This document shows positions 41,002 to 50,081 of a stretch of 64,000 nt of DNA, in pieces (positions within the stretch are counted from its first letter, which is position 1; the number at the start of each line of letters is the position of its first letter). Origin of the DNA: G963663315 sp965214205 (GTDB lineage Bacteria; Pseudomonadota; Gammaproteobacteria; Arenicellales; Poriferihabitantaceae); contig OZ243941.1 of assembly GCA_965214205.1 (NCBI GenBank), forward strand, positions 186,001-250,000, in the 5' to 3' direction. The notes under the pieces were generated by a model that had not been told where the DNA came from, made no database searches, and saw only the letters and a program-made list of their open reading frames with translations. A program made the translations under genes and the position numbers.

Positions 41002-41750
41002 GCCAGAGCAGGAGCGCGTCCGGCGCGCATTCATCGGGACAATTCTATGGTATCGGAGTCGGGCCGGGCGACCCGGAGCTATTGACTCTGAAAGCCTGGC
41101 GCCTGATTCGGCAATGCGATGTGATCACTTATCTATCCAGCGACCGCGGCTATTCGATGGCGCGGGAGATTGCAGCGGACGCACTCGCCAACCCGACCCA
41201 TCCAGCGCAACGACAACAGGCTTTCGTGATGCCGATGTGTGACAATCGGGAGGTCGCCAACCGGATTTATGACCAGGCCGCGCAGGTCATCGCGAGCCAT
41301 CTGGATGAAGGCCGGGAGGTCGGCTTCCTGTGCCAGGGAGACCCGCTGTTATTCGGTTCGTTTTCCTGTCTGCATGACCGGCTGAGCGCGCAATATCCCA
41401 CCTTTGTGGTGCCGGGGATTAACTCGTTCAATGCCTGTGCGGCCCTGACCGGGATGCCGATGACACGGCTCGCCGAGAACCTGGCTGTGATATCCGGGCG
41501 CAGGGAGGATGACGATATCCTCGACACGCTGATCCGGTTCGACAATGTCGCGATCATGAAGCCCGGTCGCCGTCGCGCCAGAATCCTGCAACTGATTGAT
41601 CAGGCGAATCGCTCCGAAGACGCTTGTTATGTGGAATACGCCGGCCATTCCAGGCAGAAAATCGTGCGCGACATCCGCACCCTGGGCGACGGTACGGGGC
41701 CGTATTTCTCGTTGTTCCTGGTCCATTGTTCGAGAAACCTGAGCCAATGA
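40998..41750 (+). CDS. cobI: Precorrin-2 C20-methyltransferase
   Basis: 250 residues from ATG 40998, which overlaps the cobL stop; the frame is open to 40950. Tetrapyrrole methylase motifs: FYGIGVGPGDPELLTLKAWRLI, VGFLCQGDPLLFGSFSCL and VVPGINSFNACAALTGMPM. It makes precorrin-3A. Whether it prefers the cobalt-containing substrate (CbiL role) cannot be seen. Confidence 0.93.
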   Translation: MSQSRSASGAHSSGQFYGIGVGPGDPELLTLKAWRLIRQCDVITYLSSDRGYSMAREIAADALANPTHPAQRQQAFVMPMCDNREVANRIYDQAAQVIASHLDEGREVGFLCQGDPLLFGSFSCLHDRLSAQYPTFVVPGINSFNACAALTGMPMTRLAENLAVISGRREDDDILDTLIRFDNVAIMKPGRRRARILQLIDQANRSEDACYVEYAGHSRQKIVRDIRTLGDGTGPYFSLFLVHCSRNLSQ

Positions 41751-42529
41751 CTAACCAGCAACCCGCCATCATATACAGCCTGACCGAACCGGGACGAGCG
41801 CTTGGCATCAGGCTGCTGGAAGCGGTTCCGTCCAGCATTCACAAACATCGAGCAAGCCCGTTCATAGAAACTGTGCGGGATGACTTCACACAGGGCCATG
41901 ACTGTATTTTTATCTGTGCAGCCGGGATTGTGATGCGCGCCCTTGCGCCAGCATTGCGGGACAAATACCGGGACCCCGCGGTGGTCGTGCTGGATGAATC
42001 CGGTGATCATGTCATCCCGCTTTTATCCGGGCATCAGGGCGGGGCGGACGCGCTGGCCCGGCGCATCGCCCAACACATCGGCGCCCGTTGCGTGATCACC
42101 TCCGCCGGTGACTACGGACAGCCGGTTTATGCGCTCGGCATCGGTTGCGACCGCAACTGCCCGGTAGAGATGATCGATGAACTGCTGGGTAAGGCTTCCG
42201 CCGTGCTCCATATCGGCGAGTCGTTCTCGGCGCTGGCCAGCATTGATCGCAAAGCCGACGAACCTTGTCTGGTTACCACTGCCTGCAACCTTACGCTGCC
42301 CTTCCAGACCTGGTCGGCACAGCGTTTGCGGAGTGTCGAGGATCAATTGACTGAAAAATCGGAGACTGTCTTTCGGGAGGTCGGCTGTTATGGAGTCGCG
42401 GAGGCAGCCGCGCTGATTGCGGCGGCGCAGATCACCGGCAATCGGGCTGAACTGGTCCTGCCCAAGCAAAAAAACGCGAGAGCCACCATCGCGGTGGCAC
42501 GCAGCTATCGGACGGAGGGGTGGGTTTGA
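41747..42529 (+). CDS. cbiG: Cobalt-precorrin-5A hydrolase
   Basis: 260 residues from ATG 41747 (ATGA overlap with cobI; the frame is open to 41624). It opens the lactone and expels the C20 two-carbon unit in the early-cobalt branch. CIFICAAGIVMRALAPALRDKYRDPAVVVLDESGDHVIPLLSGHQGGADALARRIA is the N-terminal domain; ALGIGCDRNC and CYGVAEAAALIAA mark the C-terminal CbiG domain. It has no role in the oxygen-dependent CobG/CobZ route, which matters given CobN downstream. Confidence 0.93.
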   Translation: MTNQQPAIIYSLTEPGRALGIRLLEAVPSSIHKHRASPFIETVRDDFTQGHDCIFICAAGIVMRALAPALRDKYRDPAVVVLDESGDHVIPLLSGHQGGADALARRIAQHIGARCVITSAGDYGQPVYALGIGCDRNCPVEMIDELLGKASAVLHIGESFSALASIDRKADEPCLVTTACNLTLPFQTWSAQRLRSVEDQLTEKSETVFREVGCYGVAEAAALIAAAQITGNRAELVLPKQKNARATIAVARSYRTEGWV

Positions 42530-43335
42530 TGAACCGTCTGTACCTGGTCAGTACCGGCCCCGGTGATCGGGCATGGCTCACAGACCAGGCGATGGACGCA
42601 ATCCAGGCGGCTACCGACATTGTCTCGTACTCTCTCTATATCGACTTACTAGGGCGGCAGATTGCCGGATTGTGGGACGGCAAACAATGTCATCGGTATC
42701 CACTCGGCGCAGAAACCGAACGCGCCGCTGCTGCACTCAGTCTGGCTGCAAACGGTAAAACCACCGCCCTGCTGTCCAGTGGAGACATCGGTATCTATGC
42801 CATGGCGACGCTGGCGCTGGAGTTGATTGATAATCAGCTGGGAGACGCGCCGGAGCATCCCGAATGGCTGCGGGTAGAGATAGAAATCATCCCTGGAATC
42901 AGCGCCATGCAGGCCAATTCGAGCTATGCCGGCGCCTTGCTCGGACATGATTTCTGCAGCATTTCCCTGTCCGACCTGCTCACTCCCTGGCCGACCATAG
43001 AAAACCGCATCCATGCCGCGGGAGCCGGGGATTTCGTGGTTTCCTTTTACAATCCTGTGTCGGCGCGCAGGAACTGGCAGCTCAACCGCGCGCGGGACAT
43101 CCTGCTTGAATACCGGGCGGCCTCGACGCCGGTAGTTGCGGGACGTAACCTGACACGTGCCGATCACCGGACCGACATCATCACCCTGGGCGACCTGGAC
43201 GCCGCCGATATCGACATGTTCACCTGCGTATCCGTTGGCAGCAGTGAGTCCCGCCATATTATCAATCCGCACTTGAAACGCGAATGGGTCTACACGCCGC
43301 GCGGGTATTCAAAAAAAACCGGAGATCACCGATGA
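42529..43335 (+). CDS. cobJ: Precorrin-3B C17-methyltransferase
   Basis: 268 residues from ATG 42529, which shares ATGA with the cbiG stop; GGAGGGG is about eight bases upstream. It methylates C17 and drives ring contraction. LYLVSTGPGDRAWLTDQAMDAI, LLSSGDIGIYAMATLALELI, EIIPGISAMQANSSYAGALLGHDFCSISLSDLLTPW and VVSFYNPVSARRNWQLNRARDILLEYR are family motifs. Confidence 0.94.
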   Translation: MNRLYLVSTGPGDRAWLTDQAMDAIQAATDIVSYSLYIDLLGRQIAGLWDGKQCHRYPLGAETERAAAALSLAANGKTTALLSSGDIGIYAMATLALELIDNQLGDAPEHPEWLRVEIEIIPGISAMQANSSYAGALLGHDFCSISLSDLLTPWPTIENRIHAAGAGDFVVSFYNPVSARRNWQLNRARDILLEYRAASTPVVAGRNLTRADHRTDIITLGDLDAADIDMFTCVSVGSSESRHIINPHLKREWVYTPRGYSKKTGDHR

Positions 43336-44138
43336 CTGTGTACTTCATTGGCGCCGGGCCGGGGGACCCGGAACTGATCACCGTGAAAGGACTCAACCTG
43401 ATTCGGCGTTGTCCGGTGATTCTTTACGCGGGTTCTCTGGTTCCCGAGGAAGTCCTGGCGGAGGCGGGAGCGAACGCCGGCGCCGATGTCGAGGTCGCTA
43501 TCGAAGATACAGCGCCGCTGAATCTCGATGAGATTATCGAGCGTATGCAAACCGCCCATACCGCAGGGCTGGATATCGCCAGAGTACATTCCGGCGACCC
43601 GTCGATCTACGGAGCCATCGGTGAACAGATGCGTCGGCTGCAACGACTCGACATCCCGTTCGAGGTCATACCGGGAGTCACTGCAACCAGCGCCTCGGCA
43701 GCCTGGCTGAAAAAGGAACTGACTCTGTCCGGGGTTACACAGACAGTCATCCATACCCGATACGGCGCGAAAACACCCATGCCGGAAAACGAGAACCTGG
43801 ACAGTCTGGCAAGACACGGCGCGACCCTGGCGATTCATCTGGGCATCAGTCATATCCATAAAATCGTCCGTGAGTTGATTCCGCATTACGGTGAATCCTG
43901 CCCGGTTGCCGTGTGTTACCGCACAGGCTGGCCGGAGCAGGATTTCGTGTGTGGCACTCTGTCCGATATTGTCGGCAAAGTCCGGCAGCGGAAATTCACC
44001 CGTACCAGCCTGATCCTGGTTGGGGCGGCGCTGGACCCGGAGCAGTTCAACGATTCATTCCTGTATGACCCGGACCAGGCCCATGTCTATCGACCGAAAA
44101 GAAAACCCGACCAACCGAGAAAGGTGAAAAGAGCATGA
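43332..44138 (+). CDS. cobM: Precorrin-4 C11-methyltransferase
   Basis: 268 residues from ATG 43332 (overlaps the cobJ stop; frame open to 43284). VYFIGAGPGDPELITVKGLNLIRRCPVILYAGSLVPEEVL, IARVHSGDPSIYGAIGEQMRRL, EVIPGVTATSASAAWLKKELTL and CYRTGWPEQDFVCGTLSDI define the family. It adds the C11 methyl. Confidence 0.95.
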   Translation: MTVYFIGAGPGDPELITVKGLNLIRRCPVILYAGSLVPEEVLAEAGANAGADVEVAIEDTAPLNLDEIIERMQTAHTAGLDIARVHSGDPSIYGAIGEQMRRLQRLDIPFEVIPGVTATSASAAWLKKELTLSGVTQTVIHTRYGAKTPMPENENLDSLARHGATLAIHLGISHIHKIVRELIPHYGESCPVAVCYRTGWPEQDFVCGTLSDIVGKVRQRKFTRTSLILVGAALDPEQFNDSFLYDPDQAHVYRPKRKPDQPRKVKRA

Positions 44139-45250
44139 AACTCAATAAAATCCCGGCCACCGTCGTCACCGGCTTTCTCGGCAGCGGTAAAACCACACTG
44201 CTATCGAATGTGATCAGGCAGGCGAACGGTAAACGCATCGCTGTTATTGTCAATGAATTCGGTGAACTGGACATTGACGCGGAGTTGCTGCGAAGCTGTG
44301 CCCTGGGCTGCGATGATACGGACAGTGAGCCGGGCAACCAGCCGAACACCGACCCATCGGTCGCCACGCAAGCCGGTACAGATGGAATCTATGAGCTGGC
44401 CAATGGTTGTATCTGCTGCACAGTGGAAGAGGAGTTCCTGCCCGTCATGAAACACCTGGTCGAGCGTCGTCAGGACATCGACCATATCCTGATCGAAACT
44501 TCCGGGCTGGCGTTACCGAAACCCCTGGTACAGGCTTTCAACTGGCCGGAGATCAGACAGTTCTTCACCGTGGATTGCGTGATTACCGTGGTTGATGGCC
44601 CAGCCATAGCGGACGGCAAACTGGCCGATGACCCGGAACAGGTGCGCGAACAGCGCGCAAGGGACCCCGGTCTCGATCATGACCCTTCCCTGCGCGAATT
44701 GCTGGAAGATCAACTGGTGTCCGCGGATATGGTCATCATCAGCAAGGCGGACAAGCTGCCCGACCGGCAGATTCAGTCGGTTCGCGACCGACTTGAGCCG
44801 CACCTCCAGCGTGGAGTCAGGATGGTCGAAGCGGCAAACGGAAAAATTGACAAGGAACTGATCATGGGACTGCAATTCGCAACCGAGCAAAACATCGAAA
44901 ACATTCAGACTCATCATGACGACCTGCACCGACACGGTCACGATCATGACCACGCCCATGATCATTGTGACTCGGTATGCGTCGAATTAGGAGAAGTCGA
45001 TGGAGAATGTATCGCCGGCGCCGTCAAACAACTGATAGCGCACCACACGATCTACCGGGTCAAGGGTTTTCTGGCTCTGCCGAGCAAGGCGATGCGCCAG
45101 GTATTTCAGGGAGTCGGTGACCGCATTGACCGCTATTTCGACCGCCTCTGGCATTGTGACGAAGAACGCCGCAGCCGTCTGGTATTCATCGGCAAGGGAC
45201 TCAATGCGAAGGATATAGAAGCGGTACTGCGCCACCATTCTGCCGACTGA
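44135..45250 (+). CDS. cobW: CobW GTPase / metallochaperone
   Basis: 371 residues, COG0523 family. P-loop TGFLGSGKTTLLS, metal-site CxCC in ELANGCICCTVEEEF, ILIETSGLALP, and NKxD-like SKADKLPD. A His/Asp-rich stretch HRHGHDHDHAHDH lies about residues 265-278 before the C-terminal domain. CobW genes sit beside cobN and are thought to deliver cobalt to CobN; this order is kept. It overlaps cobM and precedes cobN by 11 bases. Confidence 0.93.
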   Translation: MKLNKIPATVVTGFLGSGKTTLLSNVIRQANGKRIAVIVNEFGELDIDAELLRSCALGCDDTDSEPGNQPNTDPSVATQAGTDGIYELANGCICCTVEEEFLPVMKHLVERRQDIDHILIETSGLALPKPLVQAFNWPEIRQFFTVDCVITVVDGPAIADGKLADDPEQVREQRARDPGLDHDPSLRELLEDQLVSADMVIISKADKLPDRQIQSVRDRLEPHLQRGVRMVEAANGKIDKELIMGLQFATEQNIENIQTHHDDLHRHGHDHDHAHDHCDSVCVELGEVDGECIAGAVKQLIAHHTIYRVKGFLALPSKAMRQVFQGVGDRIDRYFDRLWHCDEERRSRLVFIGKGLNAKDIEAVLRHHSAD

Positions 45251-45261
45251 CGACACCGGTC

Positions 45262-48200
45262 ATGCACCTGTTGGCAGCCAGACCCGGCGGTTTCAGTGAC
45301 GAAGAAGGCATCATTGACCTGCAACAGAGTCCGGCTGAAATCGTCATCCTCTCCTCTCAGGATACTTCCCTGGGCCTGCTGGCTGATGGCGCAGATGCGC
45401 TGGCCGAGGGAAGCCCGACCGTGCGGCTTGCCAATCTGGTTCATCTGACAAAACCAGCCGCTTATGACCTGTACGAACATTCAGTCCTGCAACATGCCAG
45501 ACTGATTCTGGTCTCCCTGCTCGGCGGCAGCGCTTACTGGCAATATGGTATGGAGCGGCTGAGTGCACTCTCGGCGCAACACGCCATCCACCTGATCGTG
45601 GTTCCCGGCGATGACCAGCCCGACCCGGAACTGGTACACATATCCAGTTGCCATGCCGAACAGCATCATACGATCTGGCGTTACCTGCGCGAGGGCGGTA
45701 AACCAAACACATCCAGCCTGTTCGCATTTCTGGCTGAGCAGTTTCTTGGCGAGCGGGCCAAAGGCAGGGCACAACCCGTCCGCTCGGCTGTGCCACCTCC
45801 CGTGAGATTACCCTTTTCGCTGATTTATGACCGATCAAGGCAGTCGATCACACTGCATCAGTGGCTGCAATCGAGAGACCAGACCAAACCCAACGCGCTG
45901 TTACTGTTCTATCGCAGCCATGTGCAGTCCGGCAATACCGATGCCTTTGACCGCTTCATCGAAATCCTCGAAGCTGAATTCAACACGCTCGCGGTAGCCG
46001 TCCTTTCCCTGAAAAACCCGGATTGCATGCACACGATTGACCACCTGATCGAGCAGTCTGGCTGTCATGTCGTGATCAATACCACCAGTTTTTCCCAGCA
46101 TATAGAAGGCAATGCCTCCCTGTCTGGCGAGCCGCAGGCTCCAACCCGGCTTTTCGGGAAGAATATCCCGGTCATTCAGGCTATTCTGGCGGCTAACAGC
46201 GAATCGGACTGGGCGCAGTCAGCCCAGGGGCTACGCAGTCGGGATATCGCGATGAATGTTGCGCTACCGGAGTACGATGGTCGGATTATCGGCCCGGCTG
46301 TCAGCTTCAAGACCCGGTTGCGACACAGCGAACAAACCCAGATGGATGTCATCCGTTACCGGCTGAACCCGGAGCGAGCACGCTTCACTGCCCGGCTGGC
46401 GGCCAGGTGGGCCGCCTTGTCGAGCCGTCCGAACCGGGACAAGCGCATCGCCCTGATACTGGCCAATTACCCCACCCGTAACGGCAGGCTTGGCAACGGT
46501 GTCGGCCTCGACACTCCGGCATCAGTCATCAATATCCTGTGCGCATTACAGCAGGCAGACTTCCCGGTCACCGACATTCCACAAAACGGCGACGCCCTGA
46601 TGTCGCTGTTGCAGTCGACCGTCACCAATGACACGGACACAAACCCGATCAAAGCCTGCAATCAGAGTCTGGCGCTGGATGATTATCTGAAATGGTTTGA
46701 ACAACTGCCGCGGGAAAACCGGGATCAGGTCACGCAACGCTGGGGAACCCCGCAAAGCGACCCGATGTTCAGAAACGGGCGAATCATGGTGGCTGGCTTG
46801 CGGACCGGTGATACCTTCGTCGGCATACAGCCAGCCCGTGGATACAATCTGGATGTGGCGGCCTGCTATCATGATCCGGATTTGACGCCACCACATGGCT
46901 ATATCGCTTTCTACTTCTGGCTGCGACATGTCTGGCAGGCGGATGCGCTGGTTCATGTCGGCAAGCATGGCAATCTCGAATGGCTACCGGGTAAAAGTGT
47001 CGCGCTTTCCCGGCAGTGCTGGCCGGATATTGTGCTGGGACCCATGCCGCACCTGTATCCCTTTATCGTCAATGACCCCGGTGAAGGCGCGCAGGCGAAA
47101 CGCCGCGCCGCGGCCGTTGTCCTCGACCACCTGACTCCACCGATGGCGCGAGCGGAAATCTATGGAGACTTGCTCGATCTGGAAAACCAGGTAGATGAAT
47201 ACTATCAGGCCGCCGGTCTCGACAGCCGCCGTGAAGCCTGGCTCAAACAGCAGATCTTGAAGAAACTGGAAGAGTCCAATCTGGATAAGGAGATCGGTAC
47301 GGATATTGACGAGGACGAGGACCAAGACAGTCTGCTTGGCCGAGTCGATGCCTGGCTGTGCGAGCTGAAGGAATCCTCGATTCGCCACGGCCTGCATCGG
47401 TTCGGAGAAATTCCCGAACCGGACAAACTGGCCGAAACGCTGGTCGCGCTGACTCGCCTGCCACGCGGAGAACGGTTGCAAGACCGTGGGTTACTGTATT
47501 GCCTGAGCGATGATCTGGGGCTGGTCAACGGCAAACAGCCATTCGACCCCTTGCGATTCGACCCGGCGGCTGCCTGGCATGGCACACGCCCGCCAATGCT
47601 GGCAGCGCTCGACGATTCGAGTTGGCGCACCGAGGCAGACACACGGGAGCGGTTGGAACAACTCGCCGAACAGTGCGTACAGAAAGCCCTGTCCAACCAG
47701 CCGATCGAGTCGGCGCTGGTATCCACAAAACCGTTACTGCAATACATCGTCCGCGTGGTCGCCAATGCACTGAAGGACTCGGCAAGAGATGAAATCGCCA
47801 ATCTGGTCGGAGCGCTGCAGGGGCAGTTCGTGCCCGCCGGACCCAGTGGAGCGCCGACTCGCGGACGGCTCGACGTACTGCCGACCGGGCGCAACTTCTA
47901 CTCGCTGGACTCGCGCTCAATTCCGACTCAGAGCGCCTGGGAACTGGGGCAACGCTCCGCCGATGAACTGCTCGCCAGACACTTGCAGGAACAGGGCGAA
48001 TATCCCCGGCAACTGGGACTGTCGGTATGGGGCACCTCGACCATGCGTACCGGAGGAGACGATATTGCCCAAGCTTTCGCGCTGATCGGAGTGCGTCCGG
48101 TATGGGCCGAAGGTTCCGGTCGGGTGGTCGATATCGAGGTCATACCCGGCTTCCGGTTGGGGCGACCACGAGTCGATGTGACACTCCGTATTTCAGGGTT

Positions 48201-49161
48201 TTTCCGGGATGCGTTCCCTAACGTCGCCCGGCTGTTCGATACTGCGGTACAGACGCTGGCGGAGTATGAAGAACCCGGAGACAGTAATGTAATCCGGGAA
48301 AATATGGAACTCGACAAAGAACGCCTGATTGCCGGTGGCATGGACGACCAACAGGCCGGAGTGCACGCCCGCTTTCGGGTTTTCGGGTCCAAGCCCGGTG
48401 GTTACGGCGCCGGACTGCAGGGGTTGATTGATCAGGGGGCTTGGAAGGATGGACGCGACCTGGCTCAGGCTTATGTCAACTGGGGAGGCTACAGTTACAG
48501 CACGGAGCATTTCGGCGAGACCGCCTTCGCCTCATTCGAATCGCGTCTGAGCCAGATGGAGGCGGTAGTGCAGAACCAGGATAACCGGGAACATGATTTG
48601 CTGGATTCCGATGATTATTATCAGTTTCAAGGCGGCATGAGTAATGCCGTTGAAGTCTTGCGTGGACAACAGCCGGTTATCTGGCATGGCGATCATTCAG
48701 TCCCGGCCAACCCCAGAATCAGGACCCTGAAAGAAGAGATCAACCGGGTTGTCCGCAGCCGGGTAATCAATCCCAAATGGATCTCCGCCATGCGTGAACA
48801 TGGCTACAAGGGCGCCTTTGAAATGGCTGCATCAGTGGATTATCTGTTCGCCTACGACGCCACCACCGGCCTGATTGATGATTACCAATACGAGGCGGTC
48901 ACCGATGCGCTACTGGTTGACCCCGAAAACCGGGCTTTCATGGAACAGTCGAATCCGCAGGCCCTGAAGGAAATGGCCGAGCGCTTACTGGAAGCGCAGC
49001 AAAGAGGATTGTGGCAATCTCCCGGAGACTACCACCCGTTACTGATAGAAACCATCCTGCAACTCGATCACACGCTGGAAATATCGCCGGGCGACAATCC
49101 GGGCGATCAAGAAACTCACAACGCGACCATCAGTGAAGTGATGGTCAACACGCAAACATAG
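45262..49161 (+). CDS. cobN: Cobaltochelatase subunit CobN
   Basis: 1299 residues. CobN is the large subunit of the ATP-dependent chelatase that inserts cobalt into hydrogenobyrinic acid a,c-diamide. Seen: DKRIALILANYPTRNGRLGNGVGLDTPASVI, VHVGKHGNLEWLPGKSVALS, GEGAQAKRRAAAVVLDHLTPPM, LPTGRNFYSLDSRSIPTQSAWELG and LGLSVWGTSTMRTGGDDIAQAFALIGVRPVW. An acidic stretch (EIGTDIDEDEDQD, about 678) is in a variable region. Partner subunits (CobS/CobT or ChlI/ChlD-like) are not in the window. Its 3' end overlaps convergent cbiB by 46 bases. Confidence 0.95.
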   Translation: MHLLAARPGGFSDEEGIIDLQQSPAEIVILSSQDTSLGLLADGADALAEGSPTVRLANLVHLTKPAAYDLYEHSVLQHARLILVSLLGGSAYWQYGMERLSALSAQHAIHLIVVPGDDQPDPELVHISSCHAEQHHTIWRYLREGGKPNTSSLFAFLAEQFLGERAKGRAQPVRSAVPPPVRLPFSLIYDRSRQSITLHQWLQSRDQTKPNALLLFYRSHVQSGNTDAFDRFIEILEAEFNTLAVAVLSLKNPDCMHTIDHLIEQSGCHVVINTTSFSQHIEGNASLSGEPQAPTRLFGKNIPVIQAILAANSESDWAQSAQGLRSRDIAMNVALPEYDGRIIGPAVSFKTRLRHSEQTQMDVIRYRLNPERARFTARLAARWAALSSRPNRDKRIALILANYPTRNGRLGNGVGLDTPASVINILCALQQADFPVTDIPQNGDALMSLLQSTVTNDTDTNPIKACNQSLALDDYLKWFEQLPRENRDQVTQRWGTPQSDPMFRNGRIMVAGLRTGDTFVGIQPARGYNLDVAACYHDPDLTPPHGYIAFYFWLRHVWQADALVHVGKHGNLEWLPGKSVALSRQCWPDIVLGPMPHLYPFIVNDPGEGAQAKRRAAAVVLDHLTPPMARAEIYGDLLDLENQVDEYYQAAGLDSRREAWLKQQILKKLEESNLDKEIGTDIDEDEDQDSLLGRVDAWLCELKESSIRHGLHRFGEIPEPDKLAETLVALTRLPRGERLQDRGLLYCLSDDLGLVNGKQPFDPLRFDPAAAWHGTRPPMLAALDDSSWRTEADTRERLEQLAEQCVQKALSNQPIESALVSTKPLLQYIVRVVANALKDSARDEIANLVGALQGQFVPAGPSGAPTRGRLDVLPTGRNFYSLDSRSIPTQSAWELGQRSADELLARHLQEQGEYPRQLGLSVWGTSTMRTGGDDIAQAFALIGVRPVWAEGSGRVVDIEVIPGFRLGRPRVDVTLRISGFFRDAFPNVARLFDTAVQTLAEYEEPGDSNVIRENMELDKERLIAGGMDDQQAGVHARFRVFGSKPGGYGAGLQGLIDQGAWKDGRDLAQAYVNWGGYSYSTEHFGETAFASFESRLSQMEAVVQNQDNREHDLLDSDDYYQFQGGMSNAVEVLRGQQPVIWHGDHSVPANPRIRTLKEEINRVVRSRVINPKWISAMREHGYKGAFEMAASVDYLFAYDATTGLIDDYQYEAVTDALLVDPENRAFMEQSNPQALKEMAERLLEAQQRGLWQSPGDYHPLLIETILQLDHTLEISPGDNPGDQETHNATISEVMVNTQT

Positions 49162-50081
49162 CCAGCCAGCCACAGCACGATACCTTTTTCGATCAAGCGA
49201 GTGGCGCGGGTAATGTCCGCAGCAGTAGCCGCCTTCCCGACACCGAGTACAACCTTGTCTTCCCGCAACCCGTGATAGACCGCCGGGCCACCAATGGTAA
49301 CACCGAGAGCGCCGGCGCCAGCCGCCATCACCAGTCCGCCATTCGGACTCTTGTGTTTGCCAGCCTGGTTTCTGGCGGCCTGCATCGCATGGCGGAACGA
49401 CCCTGACAAAGCGTAGCAGAGCGCGGTAAATCGAGCCGGCGCCCAGCCCAGCAGATCATCCAGCCGTGCGGCTGCACAACCGAAGTCGGCAAAACGCTGC
49501 GTTTTATAACCCCACATTGCATCCAGCGTATTCGACAAGCGGTGCATGATTGCACCTGCCGGACCCAGCACGGCGTACCAGAACAACGAAGCAAACAGAC
49601 AATCATTGCCATTCTCCAGCAACGATTCGATGACCGGGCCGGGGATTTCCTCCGCCTTCAGTTCCCCGGTATCCCGGCTGACGATCAGCGACAGCTTTTC
49701 ACGGGCCTGCGAAAGGCTGCCGCAAGCCAGCGCGCCGGAAACGTCACCGGCGTGTTCCTTCATACTGCGCCAGCCAATCACGATAGTGAGCACGAGAATA
49801 TCGAACAACGTGCCCACAACCGACCCGGAAATACGGCTTTGCAGCAGATACACACACAGCGCCGGAACCGCGACCAGCAGAGCCACCGCCAATCCGCCAA
49901 ACCACTTTTTCCGGGATTTTCGCGAGCCCTGATTGAGTTTGCGTTCGAGCCGGTCGGCGATATGACCGAAAGCCGCCAGAGGATGATAGCGGGGTTCACC
50001 GAACGCGCGATCACACAACAGCGCCGCTATACAAACAATGACCGGAGCCAATACGGTCAGTATGGCCGGCAGGGTCAACAC
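49116..50081 (-). CDS. cbiB: Adenosylcobinamide-phosphate synthase
   Basis: 321 residues, about four membrane segments. It attaches the aminopropanol arm to adenosylcobyric acid. DRAFGEPRYHPLAAFGHIADRLERKLN, ESLLENGNDCLFASLFWYAVLGPAGAIMHRLSNTLDAMWGYKTQRFADFGCAAARLDDLLGWAPARFTAL and KSPNGGLVMAAGAGALGVTIGGP are CbiB motifs. The start is GTG 50081 inside the cobQ end, so translation is coupled. Named CobD in aerobic nomenclature. Confidence 0.94.
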   Translation of the reverse strand: MLTLPAILTVLAPVIVCIAALLCDRAFGEPRYHPLAAFGHIADRLERKLNQGSRKSRKKWFGGLAVALLVAVPALCVYLLQSRISGSVVGTLFDILVLTIVIGWRSMKEHAGDVSGALACGSLSQAREKLSLIVSRDTGELKAEEIPGPVIESLLENGNDCLFASLFWYAVLGPAGAIMHRLSNTLDAMWGYKTQRFADFGCAAARLDDLLGWAPARFTALCYALSGSFRHAMQAARNQAGKHKSPNGGLVMAAGAGALGVTIGGPAVYHGLREDKVVLGVGKAATAADITRATRLIEKGIVLWLAGYVCVLTITSLMVAL

